A stretch of DNA of 64,000 nt from Xanthobacteraceae bacterium (GCA_019746355.1 JAIESC010000031.1:1-64000); one strand, 5' to 3'; positions 1 to 9,397 are shown, counted from the first letter of the stretch. The notes: a model not told the origin generated them from the sequence alone. A program made the numbers and translations.

Positions 1-602
1 ACGACCAGCGACAGCACGACGCCGCGCGAGGAGGGGATTTCCTCGTAGCGGCAGGACAGCCCGCTCAGGTCCGGCCGTGCGCCATGTCGACCTGCGGCGA
101 GCGCGATGTCGCCGCGCTTCATCGCGGCGTCGGCAAAGGCGATGCCGCCGCCGGCAAACATCGCAATCGAGATGTTGGGCGACGGCGCGTAGCGCGCCAC
201 GCGCACGTCGACGCCGTGGCCACGGATCTCCGCAACCGAAACCATGCCGACCCGCAGCGACAGATCGAGATCATCGCGAACCCAGGCGGCAGTCGCGGTC
301 AGCGCTTCGCGCGCCTTGTCCGCGTCCGCCGCCGGCACCGCAAAGCTCGCGCCGTCGCCGCCGAACACGAAGGGGAATTCGCGGTCGCCAAGCGCATTGG
401 TGACCGCGACGATCACGGCAGCGCCCGCCATGTTGACGGCCTTGTAGCGGTTCTCGGCAATGGCCTTGGTTGATTGCACCACGTCGGCGGTGCCGATCAC
501 CCAGTCGTCCGGCAGCGGGCGAAACAGCGCCGGGGTCATGACCTTCGTGAAGTCGCGGAACACCGGCAGGCTTGCGTAGAAGCCGTCGGGCGCACCCGTC
601 AT
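1..602 (-). CDS. DUF3095 family protein, 3' end cut by window edge
   Basis: The reading frame starts at ATG 602-600 and runs off the left edge, so about 200 N-terminal residues are visible. They include LPDDWVIGTADVVQSTKAI, NMAGAAVIVAVTNALG, FPFVFGGDGASFAVP and RVARYAPSPNISIAMFAGGG. This pattern is typical of DUF3095 proteins, which resemble class III nucleotidyl cyclase folds in their N-terminal half, but no activity is established and I do not assign one. The start codon overlaps the stop of the upstream antiporter gene (ATGA, 599-602), so the two are probably translated together. The plus-strand frames over this stretch are shadows. Confidence 0.8.
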   Translation of the reverse strand, partial: MTGAPDGFYASLPVFRDFTKVMTPALFRPLPDDWVIGTADVVQSTKAIAENRYKAVNMAGAAVIVAVTNALGDREFPFVFGGDGASFAVPAADADKAREALTATAAWVRDDLDLSLRVGMVSVAEIRGHGVDVRVARYAPSPNISIAMFAGGGIAFADAAMKRGDIALAAGRHGARPDLSGLSCRYEEIPSSRGVVLSLV

Positions 603-2199
603 AGCGGCGTCTCGCCATCGCGCCGCGCGAGGATTGCGGCCTCCTCCAGATCAAGGTCGCGCTCCAGCCGCCGTCGCGACTCGTCGGTGATCCTGCCGCT
701 GCGGAGAAGCCCATAAAGGAACTCGCGCTCCGCTGCGATCAGCTCGAGCCGCAGATCGTTCCTGACGCGCATCGCCGCCGTTCCGCTCAGGTCGTTGGGA
801 AGCAGTCGCTCGCGGTGCTCGTGACGGGCGTTGAGGAAGGCGACGACGTCCTCGCTCAGGCCGCGCTCGGCGGCGATCCGGTCGAGATGTTCGCGCGCGG
901 CGCGGATCGCCGCGTTGCGGGCATCGAGCTCGGCCTGCCGCTCCGCCCGATGCTCGGCATGGCTCTGGGCGCCGATCCCGAACCAGCGGATCACCATCGG
1001 CAGCATCAACCCCTGGCCGACCAGCGTGACAATGATGACGCCAAAGGTCGCAAACAGAATGAGATCACGGTAGGGGAACGGAGCGCCGCCTTCGATTGTC
1101 AGCGGAATGGCAAGTGCGGCCGCCAGCGACACCACGCCGCGAATGCCGATGAACGACAGCAGCGCCGGCCATTGCCACGGCGGCGAGGGATCGCGCCGCG
1201 CCAGCGGCGGGATCAGCCAGCGCGGCAGATAGATCGCGGGAAACACCCAGACGATCCGGGCGAGGATCACGATCGCCACGGTGATCGTGATGGCGGCGAG
1301 AATCTCGGCAACCGGAAAATTCTGCGCCTTCTCGACCAGGGTGCGGGCCTGCAATCCGGTGATCAGGAACACGAAGCCCTCGATCATGTAGACGATCAGG
1401 TCCCAGAAGAAGATGCCCTGAAGCCGCGTGGCCGCCGAGATCAGCCGGGGCCATTCCAGCTCACATAGAGGCCCGCGGCGACGGTCGCGAGCACGCCCGA
1501 GCCGCCGATCTGGTGCGGCACCAGGAAGGCGAGAAACGGCGTCATCACCGACAACGTGATCTCGACCCGCGGGTTGTGCGCCCAGTGCCGCAGCCGCAGG
1601 CTGAGCCAGCCGACGCCGATGCCGTAGACGATCTCGCCGACGACGATCAGGGCGAATGTGCCCGCGGCTTGTGGTGCGGAGAACACGCCGGTCGACACCG
1701 CGATGACGGCAAAGCGATAGAGGATCAGCGCGGTTGCGTCATTGGCGAGGCCTTCGCCTTCGAGCACCACGAGGAGACGCCGCGGCAGGCCGAGCCGGCG
1801 CGCGATCGCGAGCGGCGCGACCACGTCGGGCGGCGAGACGATCGCGCCGAGCACGAAGGCAACGCTCCATGGCCAGCCGAGCAGAGCGTGCATGGCCGCT
1901 GCGACCGCGACGGTGGTGAACACCACCGCGCCGAAGGCGAGCAAGGTGATCGGCCGCAGGTTGAAGCAGAACTCGCGCCAGCTCATCGACACGCCGGCCG
2001 AATAGATCAGCGGCGGCAGCATCACCAGCAGCACCAGTTCGGGCGCAAGCTCGACCGGCGGCAGGCCGGGGATGAGCGCCAGCCCGACGCCGGCGATGAC
2101 CAGCAGGATCGACGGCGGCACGCTGATGCGCTGGGCGATGACGGCGATCACCACCATCACGGCCAGCAGCGACGAAATGGTGAGGATGACGCCGGTCAT
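599..2199 (-). pseudogene. CPA1-type Na+/H+ antiporter, split by a single-base frameshift
   Basis: Two frames together make one monovalent cation:proton antiporter. The first part (2199 to 1441) has about nine hydrophobic segments, including LVLLVMLPPLIYSAG and AIVSPPDVVAPLAIARRLG, and ends in VSWNGPG-stop. The second part continues with RLISAATRLQGIFFWDL, VYMIEGFVFLITGLQART and a charged cytoplasmic tail to 599. Family members read VSWNGPRLISAATRLQG without a break. Here a run of four C (minus strand, 1450-1447) stands where five would keep the frame. This is a true pseudogene, a very recent mutation, or a base-calling error in a homopolymer; the rest shows no decay. Start ATG 2199 overlaps the stop of the DUF1345 gene (ATGA). 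Confidence 0.85.
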
Positions 2200-2873
2200 T
2201 TCTGGAACAGGCCCGCGGCGATGTTGACGGTCAGCGCCACGATCGCCGTGCTGAAGAAGAACGACAGCGCGCCGTGCGCCACGACCATGCGCCGGATCGC
2301 CTTATTGGTGACCGCCACATCGGAAACCTGAAACGTCATGCCGATCACGAACGAGAAATAGACGAAGTCCCAATAGTCGGGTTTGGCATTGTCGGGAAAT
2401 TTGAGGCCATCGCTGCGCGAGGCCTCGCCGTAGAAGTCGTGCGCGTAGTGAAGAGCGAAGATGGTGTGGGTGAAGGTCCAGGACAAGACCACGGTGGCAG
2501 CGGCCAGAGCGACGTGGAGCCCGTAATGGGGATTGGTGCGTTCGAGGGCGACGAGCTCGGCGAATATGGCGCCAAGGCTCGCGATCGCCGCTCCGACCGT
2601 CAAAAGCAGGATCGCCAACGCGCCTTCGTCCTGGATCGCCGCGTTGCGCTTGATGGCTGCGACGGTCGAGCAACGGGCCATGACGATCGCGGCCCAAACG
2701 AGATAGATGGCAACGCCGGTATCCCAGCCGAGCAGCACGCGCGTGACCAGCGCAAGATCGGTCAGCCGCAGCGCGAGGACTGTGACGATGCCGATCGCGG
2801 CCGAGATCACCAGGCGCTTGTGCGCCATGCCGACCCGGACGATCCAGGTCGGGCGGTTGGCCGCGGCGCTCAT
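2196..2873 (-). CDS. DUF1345 family integral membrane protein
   Basis: This 225-residue protein has five or six hydrophobic segments and the family features YLVWAAIVMARC, SWTFTHTIFALHYAHDFY and PDYWDFVYFSFVIGMTFQVSDV, which identify DUF1345. Function is unknown; it is an inner-membrane protein. It lies directly upstream of, and overlaps by four bases, the cation/proton antiporter gene, which in turn overlaps a DUF3095 gene. The three therefore look like one transcriptional unit running leftwards. The length is normal for the family and no defects are visible. Confidence 0.85.
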   Translation of the reverse strand: MSAAANRPTWIVRVGMAHKRLVISAAIGIVTVLALRLTDLALVTRVLLGWDTGVAIYLVWAAIVMARCSTVAAIKRNAAIQDEGALAILLLTVGAAIASLGAIFAELVALERTNPHYGLHVALAAATVVLSWTFTHTIFALHYAHDFYGEASRSDGLKFPDNAKPDYWDFVYFSFVIGMTFQVSDVAVTNKAIRRMVVAHGALSFFFSTAIVALTVNIAAGLFQK

Positions 2874-2889
2874 CGAGCCGGCGGGCGCG

Positions 2890-3846
2890 TTACGCGCGCC
2901 GCTCCGCGACGAAGCGGGCCGCTTCCTTCAGGATCGTGGCGTCGGCACCGAACGGCGCGAGCGCGCTCTCGGCGTCCTTCACCAGCTGCTCAAGTCTCGC
3001 CCGCGCGCCGGCGACGCCGAGCAGGTCGACCAGCGTCGCCTTGCCGAGCGCTGCGTCCTTGCCGGCGGCTTTGCCGAGGGTCGCGGCATCGCCCTCGACG
3101 TCGAGCAGGTCGTCGGCGATCTGGAACGCCTGGCCGATCACCTGGCCGTAGCGGCTCACCGCCTCGTGCTTGGCCTTCGGCGCGTTGCCGAGGATCGCGC
3201 CGGCGACGCAGCAGAATTTCAGGATTGCGCCGGTCTTCATCGCCTGCAGCGTCAGCACGTCCTTCTCGCCCTGCGGCGTGTCGTTCTTGCCGAAGCGTCC
3301 CTCCGCGGCGAGGTCGAGCATCTGGCCGCCGACCATGCCGCCGAGACCCGCGGCGCGAGCGAGCCCGGTGACGAGGGCAATGCGAACCTTCGCGTCGGGG
3401 TGTGTCTCGGGACGGCCAAGCACGTCGAAGGCAAAGGTGAGCAGGCCGTCACCCGCAAGGATCGCGGTCGCCTCGTCGAATTTCTTGTGCGCGGTCGGCC
3501 GGCCGCGCCGCAGATCGTCGTTGTCCATCGCCGGCAGGTCGTCGTGAGCGAGCGAATAGCAATGCACCAGCTCGATCGCGGCACCCGCCATCAGCGCGTG
3601 CTCGCGGCGGACGCCGAACAGCGCCGCCGTCTCGACCGTCAGGAACGGGCGCAGCCGCTTGCCGCCGCCAAGGCTCGAATAGCGCATGGCCTCGGTGATG
3701 CGCGGCGGCCGGGCGATCTCGCCCTCGGCCAGGGTCTCGCCCAGGAGCCGGTCGAGCAGGTGCTCGGTTTCACTGGCCGCGGCGTTGAGGCACGCGGCAA
3801 ACGAGGCTTTGGGGGCAGTGTCGGATTTGGCGGCGGTGCGCGGCAT
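2890..3846 (-). CDS. ispA: Polyprenyl synthetase, farnesyl diphosphate synthase type
   Basis: A 318-residue trans-isoprenyl diphosphate synthase. The first aspartate-rich motif is in HCYSLAHDDLPAMDNDDLRRG and the second in FQIADDLLDVEGD; GGKRLRPFL near the N-terminus binds isopentenyl diphosphate. The shape of the first motif is that of bacterial short-chain synthases that make farnesyl (C15) or geranylgeranyl diphosphate for quinone and hopanoid precursors; product length cannot be fixed by eye. The gene ends 17 bases before the DUF1345 gene on the same strand. Its ATG (3846) lies only 28 bases from the divergent mtgA start, so the promoters must overlap coding sequence. Confidence 0.88.
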   Translation of the reverse strand: MPRTAAKSDTAPKASFAACLNAAASETEHLLDRLLGETLAEGEIARPPRITEAMRYSSLGGGKRLRPFLTVETAALFGVRREHALMAGAAIELVHCYSLAHDDLPAMDNDDLRRGRPTAHKKFDEATAILAGDGLLTFAFDVLGRPETHPDAKVRIALVTGLARAAGLGGMVGGQMLDLAAEGRFGKNDTPQGEKDVLTLQAMKTGAILKFCCVAGAILGNAPKAKHEAVSRYGQVIGQAFQIADDLLDVEGDAATLGKAAGKDAALGKATLVDLLGVAGARARLEQLVKDAESALAPFGADATILKEAARFVAERRA

Positions 3847-3874
3847 GGGATGAATTGTGCTTAACTCCGGAACA

Positions 3875-4576
3875 ATGACAAGCGCCGCTACCCCCCGAAA
3901 AACCGCGTTTCGGTTGATCCGCTGGCTGATTGTGGCAGTGGTGGCCTTGATTCTTCTGCCGTATTTGATCGCGCCGCTCTACCGCGTGGTGGACCCGGTG
4001 TCGACACTCATGCTGGGACGATGGATTCTCGGTAAACGGGTCGAGCGGACCGTGGTCCCGCTCAATCAGGTTGCGCCGGTCCTGCCGCGCACCGTGATCG
4101 CCTCCGAGGACGCGCGGTTCTGCACCCATCGGGGGGTCGATTTCATCGAGTTGCGGGCGGCGCTGGACGACGCCGAGGACATCACCGACGCCCGCGGCGG
4201 CTCGACCATCAGCCAGCAGCTTGCCAAGAACCTGTTCCTGTGGCCGGGCCGGAGCATCATCCGCAAAGGGCTGGAGTTCCCGCTGGCGCTCTGGATCGAC
4301 CTGGTCATTCCCAAGCGGCGGATCATGGAAATCTATCTCAATATCGCCGAATGGGGCCCGAACGGCGAATTCGGCGTGGAGGCGGCGGCGCGAAAGGCCT
4401 TCAACAAGTCGGCCAAGGACCTGACGGCGGCCGAGGCCGGGCTGCTCGCGGCTGTCCTGCCGAACCCCAGGCGGCGCAGCGCCATGCAGCCGCGGCCGGG
4501 GGTGCGCCGGATCGCCGGGATCGTGCAGGGGCGGGCGGCGCGGGCCCGCTCGATCGATGCGTGTTTGAAAGGCTAG
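3875..4576 (+). CDS. mtgA: Monofunctional biosynthetic peptidoglycan transglycosylase
   Basis: A 233-residue GT51 glycosyltransferase that polymerises lipid II in the periplasm. It has one N-terminal anchor (LIRWLIVAVVALILLPYLI), the catalytic-Glu motif VIASEDARFCTHRGVDF, GGSTISQQLAKNLFLW, and RIMEIYLNIAEWGPNGEFGVEAAA. There is no transpeptidase domain, which separates it from class A PBPs. I start it at ATG 3875, with GGA six bases upstream; GTG 3857 in the same frame would add six residues and come within ten bases of the divergent ispA start. Confidence 0.92.
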   Translation: MTSAATPRKTAFRLIRWLIVAVVALILLPYLIAPLYRVVDPVSTLMLGRWILGKRVERTVVPLNQVAPVLPRTVIASEDARFCTHRGVDFIELRAALDDAEDITDARGGSTISQQLAKNLFLWPGRSIIRKGLEFPLALWIDLVIPKRRIMEIYLNIAEWGPNGEFGVEAAARKAFNKSAKDLTAAEAGLLAAVLPNPRRRSAMQPRPGVRRIAGIVQGRAARARSIDACLKG

Positions 4577-4712
4577 TACGCGCCGGCATGGCCAAAACGG
4601 CCCCGGAAATGAGGTCTAGCCTTGGCGGAAGCGTTCCTCTATAAGCCCGGCTTCCCGAAGGTTTTGACGGTCCGGCGCCCCTGGCGCCGATGATTTTGAA
4701 GGAGTTGCCTCC

Positions 4713-4901
4713 ATGGCCGTGCCAAAGAAAAAAACCTCGCCCTCGCGGCGTGGCATGCGCCGTTCGGCGGATGCGCTGAAGCAGCCTACTTATGTGGAAG
4801 ACAAGGACTCGGGCGAGCTGCGCCGCCCGCACCACATCGACCTCAAGACCGGCATGTATAAGGGCCGGCAGGTGCTGAAGCCGAAGACGGAAGTCGGATA
4901 A
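4713..4901 (+). CDS. rpmF: 50S ribosomal protein L32
   Basis: A 62-residue basic protein beginning [18 protein letters not shown] and containing [19 protein letters not shown], the alphaproteobacterial form of L32 without the four zinc-binding cysteines. A clear ribosome binding site (AAGGAG) lies upstream. The 136-base gap after mtgA probably holds its promoter, but I could not fix the hexamers. It is followed at 40 bases by a small membrane protein gene on the same strand. Confidence 0.96.
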   Translation: MAVPKKKTSPSRRGMRRSADALKQPTYVEDKDSGELRRPHHIDLKTGMYKGRQVLKPKTEVG

Positions 4902-4940
4902 AAAGTTGCCGGTCGTCCGCACGCCGGAGGGGGCTCGGCC

Positions 4941-5357
4941 ATGTACCTGATCGGTTTCCCGCTGCTGCTCATCCCGTTCGCGATCTACAACATGATCGCG
5001 TTCCTCACGCCCGGCATGAGCTGGACCGACCCGGTCGCGACCATCCACCTGATCTCAGGTCAGGCCTGGACGGTGACGCCGGAGGAAATCATCCTGGCGT
5101 TCTCGATTCTGCTGCTCGGCGTCGAGGTCATCAAGGCCGCGCGCATGGGGCTTCGCGGCATCATGGACCACATCCTGTCGATGGTCCTGTTCGTCGTCAT
5201 GCTGGTCGAGTTTCTGCTGGTGGCGCGCGCCGGCACATCGACCTTCTTCCTGCTGATGACGATGTCGTTCGTCGACGTGCTGGCGGGATTCATCATCACC
5301 GCGCGCACCGCCCAGCGCGACATCCAGATCGACAAGACCGATCAAGCGATCTCGTAA
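4941..5357 (+). CDS. Conserved small membrane protein, unknown function
   Basis: A 138-residue protein with four hydrophobic stretches: residues 2-24, about 49-62, about 76-90 and about 100-118. The N-terminus begins MYLIGFPLLLIPFAIYNMI and the polar tail ends DIQIDKTDQAIS. I do not recognise a named domain. A strong Shine-Dalgarno (GGAGGGGG) precedes ATG 4941. It lies between rpmF and a gamma-glutamyltransferase gene 20 bases downstream, so it may be co-transcribed with them. An alphaproteobacterial conserved hypothetical is the best label. Confidence 0.75.
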   Translation: MYLIGFPLLLIPFAIYNMIAFLTPGMSWTDPVATIHLISGQAWTVTPEEIILAFSILLLGVEVIKAARMGLRGIMDHILSMVLFVVMLVEFLLVARAGTSTFFLLMTMSFVDVLAGFIITARTAQRDIQIDKTDQAIS

Positions 5358-5377
5358 CGATCCCATAAATCCTCGTC

Positions 5378-6961
5378 ATGAGTCGCGATTTCCATTTACC
5401 CGGCCGTTCGCCCGTCGTCTCCGGCGAAGGCATGGCGGCGACGTCGCATCCGCTGGCGACGCTTGCCGCGATCGACGTGCTGCGCGCAGGCGGCAATGCG
5501 ACCGATGCGGCGATCACCGCGGTCGCGGTGCTGTGCGTGATCGAGCCGCACATGACCGGCATCGGCGGCGACTGCTTTGCGCTGATCGCCGAGCCGGGCA
5601 AGCCGGTCTGGGGCTACAACGGCTGCGGCCGCTCCGGCGCGAAGTCCTCGACCGAGGCGCTGCTCGCCAAAGGCATCAAGACCATCGAGGCGACCTCGCC
5701 GCACGCCGTCAACGTGCCGGGAGCGATCGAGGCCTGGGATGCGATCCTGAAGGCGCGCGGCACCTGGCCGCTCGACCGCGTGCTCGCGCCGGCGATCAGG
5801 TATGCCGAGCATGGCTTTCCGGTCGCCTCGCGCGTCGCCAATGACTGGAAGGGCCTCGTCGGCAAGCTCGGCAATAGCGTCGGCGCGACCAAGCACTATC
5901 TGGCGGGCGGGCGCGCGCCGGCCGAGGGCGACGTCATCAGGCTGCCGGCGCTGGCGGAGACATTGAAGGCCATCGCCAAAAGCGGATCTCGCGCATTCTA
6001 TGAGGGCCCGATCGCCGACGATATGGCGGCGACGCTTGCCGCAGCGGGCTCGGTGCTCACCGCCGAGGACTTTGCCAGCCATCGCGGCGAGGCGGTGACG
6101 CCGATCTCGACCAATTATCGCGGCGTCGATCTGGTGGAGCTCCCGCCGAACACGCAAGGGCTGACCGCGCTGGTGACGCTCAACATCCTGGAAAATTTCG
6201 ATCTGGCGGCGCTCGAAGCGCTCGGTCCCGACCGCTTCCATCTGATGCTCGAAGCCGCGCGGCTCGGCTTTGCGCTGCGCGACACTCACATCGCCGAGCC
6301 CTCGCACATGCGCGTGGCGGTCGAGGTGCTCAACGACAAGGCGTTCGCCGGGAAGCTCGCGGCGAAGCTCGACCGGGCAAAGCGTGTGCCGCTGCCGTCC
6401 GCGCCAGCGCCCGGCAGCGACACGGTCTACCTCACGGTGGTCGACCGCGACCGGCGCGCGGTGTCGCTGATCAACTCGCTATTCTCCGCGTTCGGCTCGG
6501 CCATCGGCACCGAGAAGACCGGCGTGCTGTTCAACAATCGCGGTTCGGGCTTTGTGCTCAATCCCGAGCATCCGAATACGCTCGGGCCGAGCAAGCGGCC
6601 GATGCACACCATCATCCCGGCGCTGGCGATGCGCGGCGGCCGCTGCGACACGACGTTCGGCGTGATGGGCGCGCACTACCAGCCGATGGGGCACGTGCAG
6701 ATGGTGCTCAACCTGTTCGACTACGGCATGGATGTGCAGAGCGCCATCGACGCGCCGCGCGCGTTCTTCGTCGGCGAAGACACGGTGATCGAGCGCGGCA
6801 TGCCGGCCGCGACAATCGAAGGCCTCAAGGCGCGCGGTCACAAGATCGTCGTCGCGCCGACGCCGTGGGGCGGCGCGCAGGCGATCCGCATCGATTGGGA
6901 TCGCGGCGTGCTGATCGGCGGCTCCGAGCCGCGCAAGGACGGTTGCGCTCTGGGCTATTGA
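5378..6961 (+). CDS. Gamma-glutamyltransferase family protein
   Basis: A 527-residue Ntn-hydrolase. Evidence: SHPLATLAAIDVLRAGGNATDA near the N-terminus, MTGIGGDCFAL, and the processing region PGSDTVYLTVVDRDRRAVSLI, where Thr349 is the predicted autocatalytic nucleophile at the new N-terminus of the small subunit. LFNNRGSGFVL follows, as in the family. No signal peptide is evident, so it is probably cytoplasmic, like YwrD-type enzymes, and may hydrolyse glutathione or a related gamma-glutamyl compound; the substrate is not known. Its last bases overlap the convergent small gene ending at 6955. Confidence 0.88.
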   Translation: MSRDFHLPGRSPVVSGEGMAATSHPLATLAAIDVLRAGGNATDAAITAVAVLCVIEPHMTGIGGDCFALIAEPGKPVWGYNGCGRSGAKSSTEALLAKGIKTIEATSPHAVNVPGAIEAWDAILKARGTWPLDRVLAPAIRYAEHGFPVASRVANDWKGLVGKLGNSVGATKHYLAGGRAPAEGDVIRLPALAETLKAIAKSGSRAFYEGPIADDMAATLAAAGSVLTAEDFASHRGEAVTPISTNYRGVDLVELPPNTQGLTALVTLNILENFDLAALEALGPDRFHLMLEAARLGFALRDTHIAEPSHMRVAVEVLNDKAFAGKLAAKLDRAKRVPLPSAPAPGSDTVYLTVVDRDRRAVSLINSLFSAFGSAIGTEKTGVLFNNRGSGFVLNPEHPNTLGPSKRPMHTIIPALAMRGGRCDTTFGVMGAHYQPMGHVQMVLNLFDYGMDVQSAIDAPRAFFVGEDTVIERGMPAATIEGLKARGHKIVVAPTPWGGAQAIRIDWDRGVLIGGSEPRKDGCALGY

Positions 6962-7197
6962 TTGTTCAACTGCCGGATGCGCTCGATCGTCGCCTGATAG
7001 GCGGCGATGACCTCGGCAGGATCGGCGCGGCGCTTCTCGCGGGCCTGCGGAACCTTCTGCTGCGCGGCAATCAATTGCGTCAAAAAAGTCGCGGCGCGGC
7101 GCGCCGGACGGCGATGCGCCTCTTCGTTGTGGGGCGCAAGCCTGATCAGCGGAACGAGAGCCCTGCTCGAAGATGGTAAATCGGTTGCTTCCGGCAT
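6955..7197 (-). CDS. Small hypothetical protein
   Basis: An 80-residue basic protein with a possible helical C-terminal half (TFLTQLIAAQQKVPQAREKR, then a short EVIAAYQATIERIRQL helix). No domain is recognised. I start it at ATG 7197 because AGGAG lies six bases upstream; the same frame is open 17 codons further upstream without a better site. It converges on the gamma-glutamyltransferase gene with a seven-base overlap. The content is compatible with a real rhizobial small protein, but conservation was not testable here. Confidence 0.6.
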   Translation of the reverse strand: MPEATDLPSSSRALVPLIRLAPHNEEAHRRPARRAATFLTQLIAAQQKVPQAREKRRADPAEVIAAYQATIERIRQLNNQ

Positions 7198-7307
7198 TGC
7201 GCTCTCCTGTCTCGCGACGGGACAAAAGCGGTCCCGCACCAGGGACATCGCAACCGCTGTGCCAGCATCGTTAGCTGTCAGTATACGCGCCGGTTTGCCG
7301 TTTATTC

Positions 7308-9224
7308 ATGGGTGATTGCTATTTTCACCGGCGAATTAACGCTGCGGTGTCACACAACGGGGCAACGCGGCAATCCCAAAAAGGTTCGCCCGTGACACAG
7401 GATCGTGAGACACGCCCACCGGTATTCCGTGCGGCCGAGCCGGCGCAGAACGCCGACGTGTTCGCGTCCGGTGATGTGTTCGCGAAGCCAGAGGCGCTCA
7501 CGATGCGGGCGGCCGAGGTCGTGCGCGAGCCGGCGTTCGATCCGGCGCGCATCATGGCGTCGATCGGTGAGGTGCCCTACGAGTGGACGATCGTGACCGA
7601 CGTGCTGGCCTGGGGCGCGAATGCGACCGAGGTGTTATCGGTCGGCAGCCTCGCCGCGATCTCGAGCGGGCGCAACTACGCGAAGCTTCTCGCGGCGGAT
7701 GCGGCGACCAGCCGGTTCGACGCGGTGATGAAGTCGCCGCAGCGTGACGCAGGCAACGGCGTGCCGTATCAGGTCCAGTATGCGCTGCAGCCGTCCGGCT
7801 CCGACACGCCGCTCTGGATCGAGGATGTGGGCCGCTGGTTTGCCGGCTCCGGCGGCAAGCCTGAGCGCGCGCACGGCGTCGTCCGCGTCATCAATGACCG
7901 GCACGACCAGGAGGAGCGCCTCACCTACCTGTCGCGTTTCGACGGGTTGACCGGCGAGATGAACCGCTTCCATCTGACCGAGGTGCTGCAGTCCACGCTC
8001 GCGCAGGCCGTGGCGCAGCGCGGCTCGTGCGGCTTCATGCTGGTGGCGGTCGACAATGTCGCGCGCATCAACGAGTCGTACGGCTTTGAGGTGGCGGACG
8101 AAGCGATCGGCGCGGTGGCGAAGCGCCTGCGCGCCAAGATGCGCGGCGGCGACCAGCTCGGCCGCTTTTCCGGCAACAAGTTCGGCGTGATTCTCAACAA
8201 CTGTACGCCGGACGACATGGAGAAGGCCGCCGAGCGGCTGATCGCCGGCGTGCGCGACGATGTGATCCGCACCGGCGCTGGTCCCGTGGCCGCGACCGTG
8301 ACCATCGGCGGTGTCACCGCGCCCCGTCATGCGGCGAACGTGACGGAGATTCTCGCCCGTGCCCAGGAGACGCTCGACCGCGCCAAGATCAAGCGGCTGG
8401 GTTCGTTCCAGATCTATCGTCCGAACGTCGAGCGCGAGGCGCTGCGCCGCGAGAACGTGCGCGCCGCCGACGAGATCGTCAATGCGTTGAACGAGCGCCG
8501 CATCCTGCTGGCGTTCGAGCCGGTGGTCGAGGCCGTCACCCGCCGCAAGGCCTATTATGAATGCCTGATGCGGATTCGCCGCGCCGACGGCTCGCTCGTA
8601 ACGGCGACCTCGGTTATTCCCGTGGCCGAGCGATTGGGCCTCGTGCGGCTGCTCGACCATCGCGTGCTGGAGCTCCTGGTCAGCGAGATGGCCGCGGTGC
8701 CTGCACTCCATGCCAGCGTCAACGTCTCGCCGGCCTCGATCACCGATCCCGACTGGTGGTCGACGCTGGGTGCGCTGCTTCGCGCCAATGCCGGCGTGGC
8801 CGAGCGGCTGATCGTCGAGATCACCGAGTCGATGGCTATACACGACGTCGACGACACGCGCGGGTTCGTGACGCGGGTGAAGGACCTCGGCTGTCGGATC
8901 GCGATCGACGATTTCGGCTCGGGCTTCACCTCGTTCCGCAATCTCCGCAAGCTCGGCGTCGATGTGCTGAAGATCGACGGCGCGTTCGTGCAGAACCTGA
9001 CCCGCTCCGACGACGATCGTTCGTTCGTGCGCTCGCTGATCGACCTGGCGCGGCGGCTCGGGCTCAAGACCGTCGCCGAATGGGTGCAGGACGAAGACAG
9101 CGCAAGTCTTCTCAGCGAATGGGGCTGCGACTACCTGCAGGGCGCACTGGTTGGCCTTGCCAAGGTCGAGCGTCCGTGGGGCGACACGGTGCAGGTCGAT
9201 CGCCGCAAGAGCGCGCGCACCTAG
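7308..9224 (+). CDS. GGDEF/EAL domain protein with degenerate GGDEF site
   Basis: A 638-residue protein with a PAS-like N-terminal region (about 75-205), a GGDEF domain (about 215-370) and an EAL domain (about 385-630). The GGDEF signature is replaced by SGNKF at residues 288-292, so cyclase activity is unlikely. The EAL signature is ECL (E418), but the other catalytic positions look present: NVSP, EITES, DD at 534-535 in IDDFGSGFTSFR, the Lys of VLKIDGAF, TVAEW and the Gln of LQGALVG. It is therefore likely a cyclic-di-GMP phosphodiesterase, with the GGDEF half possibly a GTP sensor. No membrane segment. GTG 7392 (before TQDRETRPP) is an alternative start. Confidence 0.88.
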   Translation: MGDCYFHRRINAAVSHNGATRQSQKGSPVTQDRETRPPVFRAAEPAQNADVFASGDVFAKPEALTMRAAEVVREPAFDPARIMASIGEVPYEWTIVTDVLAWGANATEVLSVGSLAAISSGRNYAKLLAADAATSRFDAVMKSPQRDAGNGVPYQVQYALQPSGSDTPLWIEDVGRWFAGSGGKPERAHGVVRVINDRHDQEERLTYLSRFDGLTGEMNRFHLTEVLQSTLAQAVAQRGSCGFMLVAVDNVARINESYGFEVADEAIGAVAKRLRAKMRGGDQLGRFSGNKFGVILNNCTPDDMEKAAERLIAGVRDDVIRTGAGPVAATVTIGGVTAPRHAANVTEILARAQETLDRAKIKRLGSFQIYRPNVEREALRRENVRAADEIVNALNERRILLAFEPVVEAVTRRKAYYECLMRIRRADGSLVTATSVIPVAERLGLVRLLDHRVLELLVSEMAAVPALHASVNVSPASITDPDWWSTLGALLRANAGVAERLIVEITESMAIHDVDDTRGFVTRVKDLGCRIAIDDFGSGFTSFRNLRKLGVDVLKIDGAFVQNLTRSDDDRSFVRSLIDLARRLGLKTVAEWVQDEDSASLLSEWGCDYLQGALVGLAKVERPWGDTVQVDRRKSART

Positions 9225-9397
9225 AGCACGATCCCGCTTCAGGCCGCGCCGGCGCTGCGACATTCGGTCCGCGCGATGACCGGCAGCATGAACAAGGATT
9301 AATCCGCTCGCCAGCGCGCCGTAAGGGTGCCCTCTCCATCTTGGCCGTCAGACGCGCTGCAGAAAGCGCAGACAACCGAGTGATGGAGACTGTCCTG

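Noticed and set aside
7635..9263. Minus-strand 542-codon frame over the GGDEF/EAL gene
   Set aside because: Antisense shadow of a gene with clear domain motifs.
8561..9397. Upstream extension of the Do protease frame
   Set aside because: The extension overlaps the EAL domain gene in another frame and has shadow composition. The real signal peptide starts near 9398.
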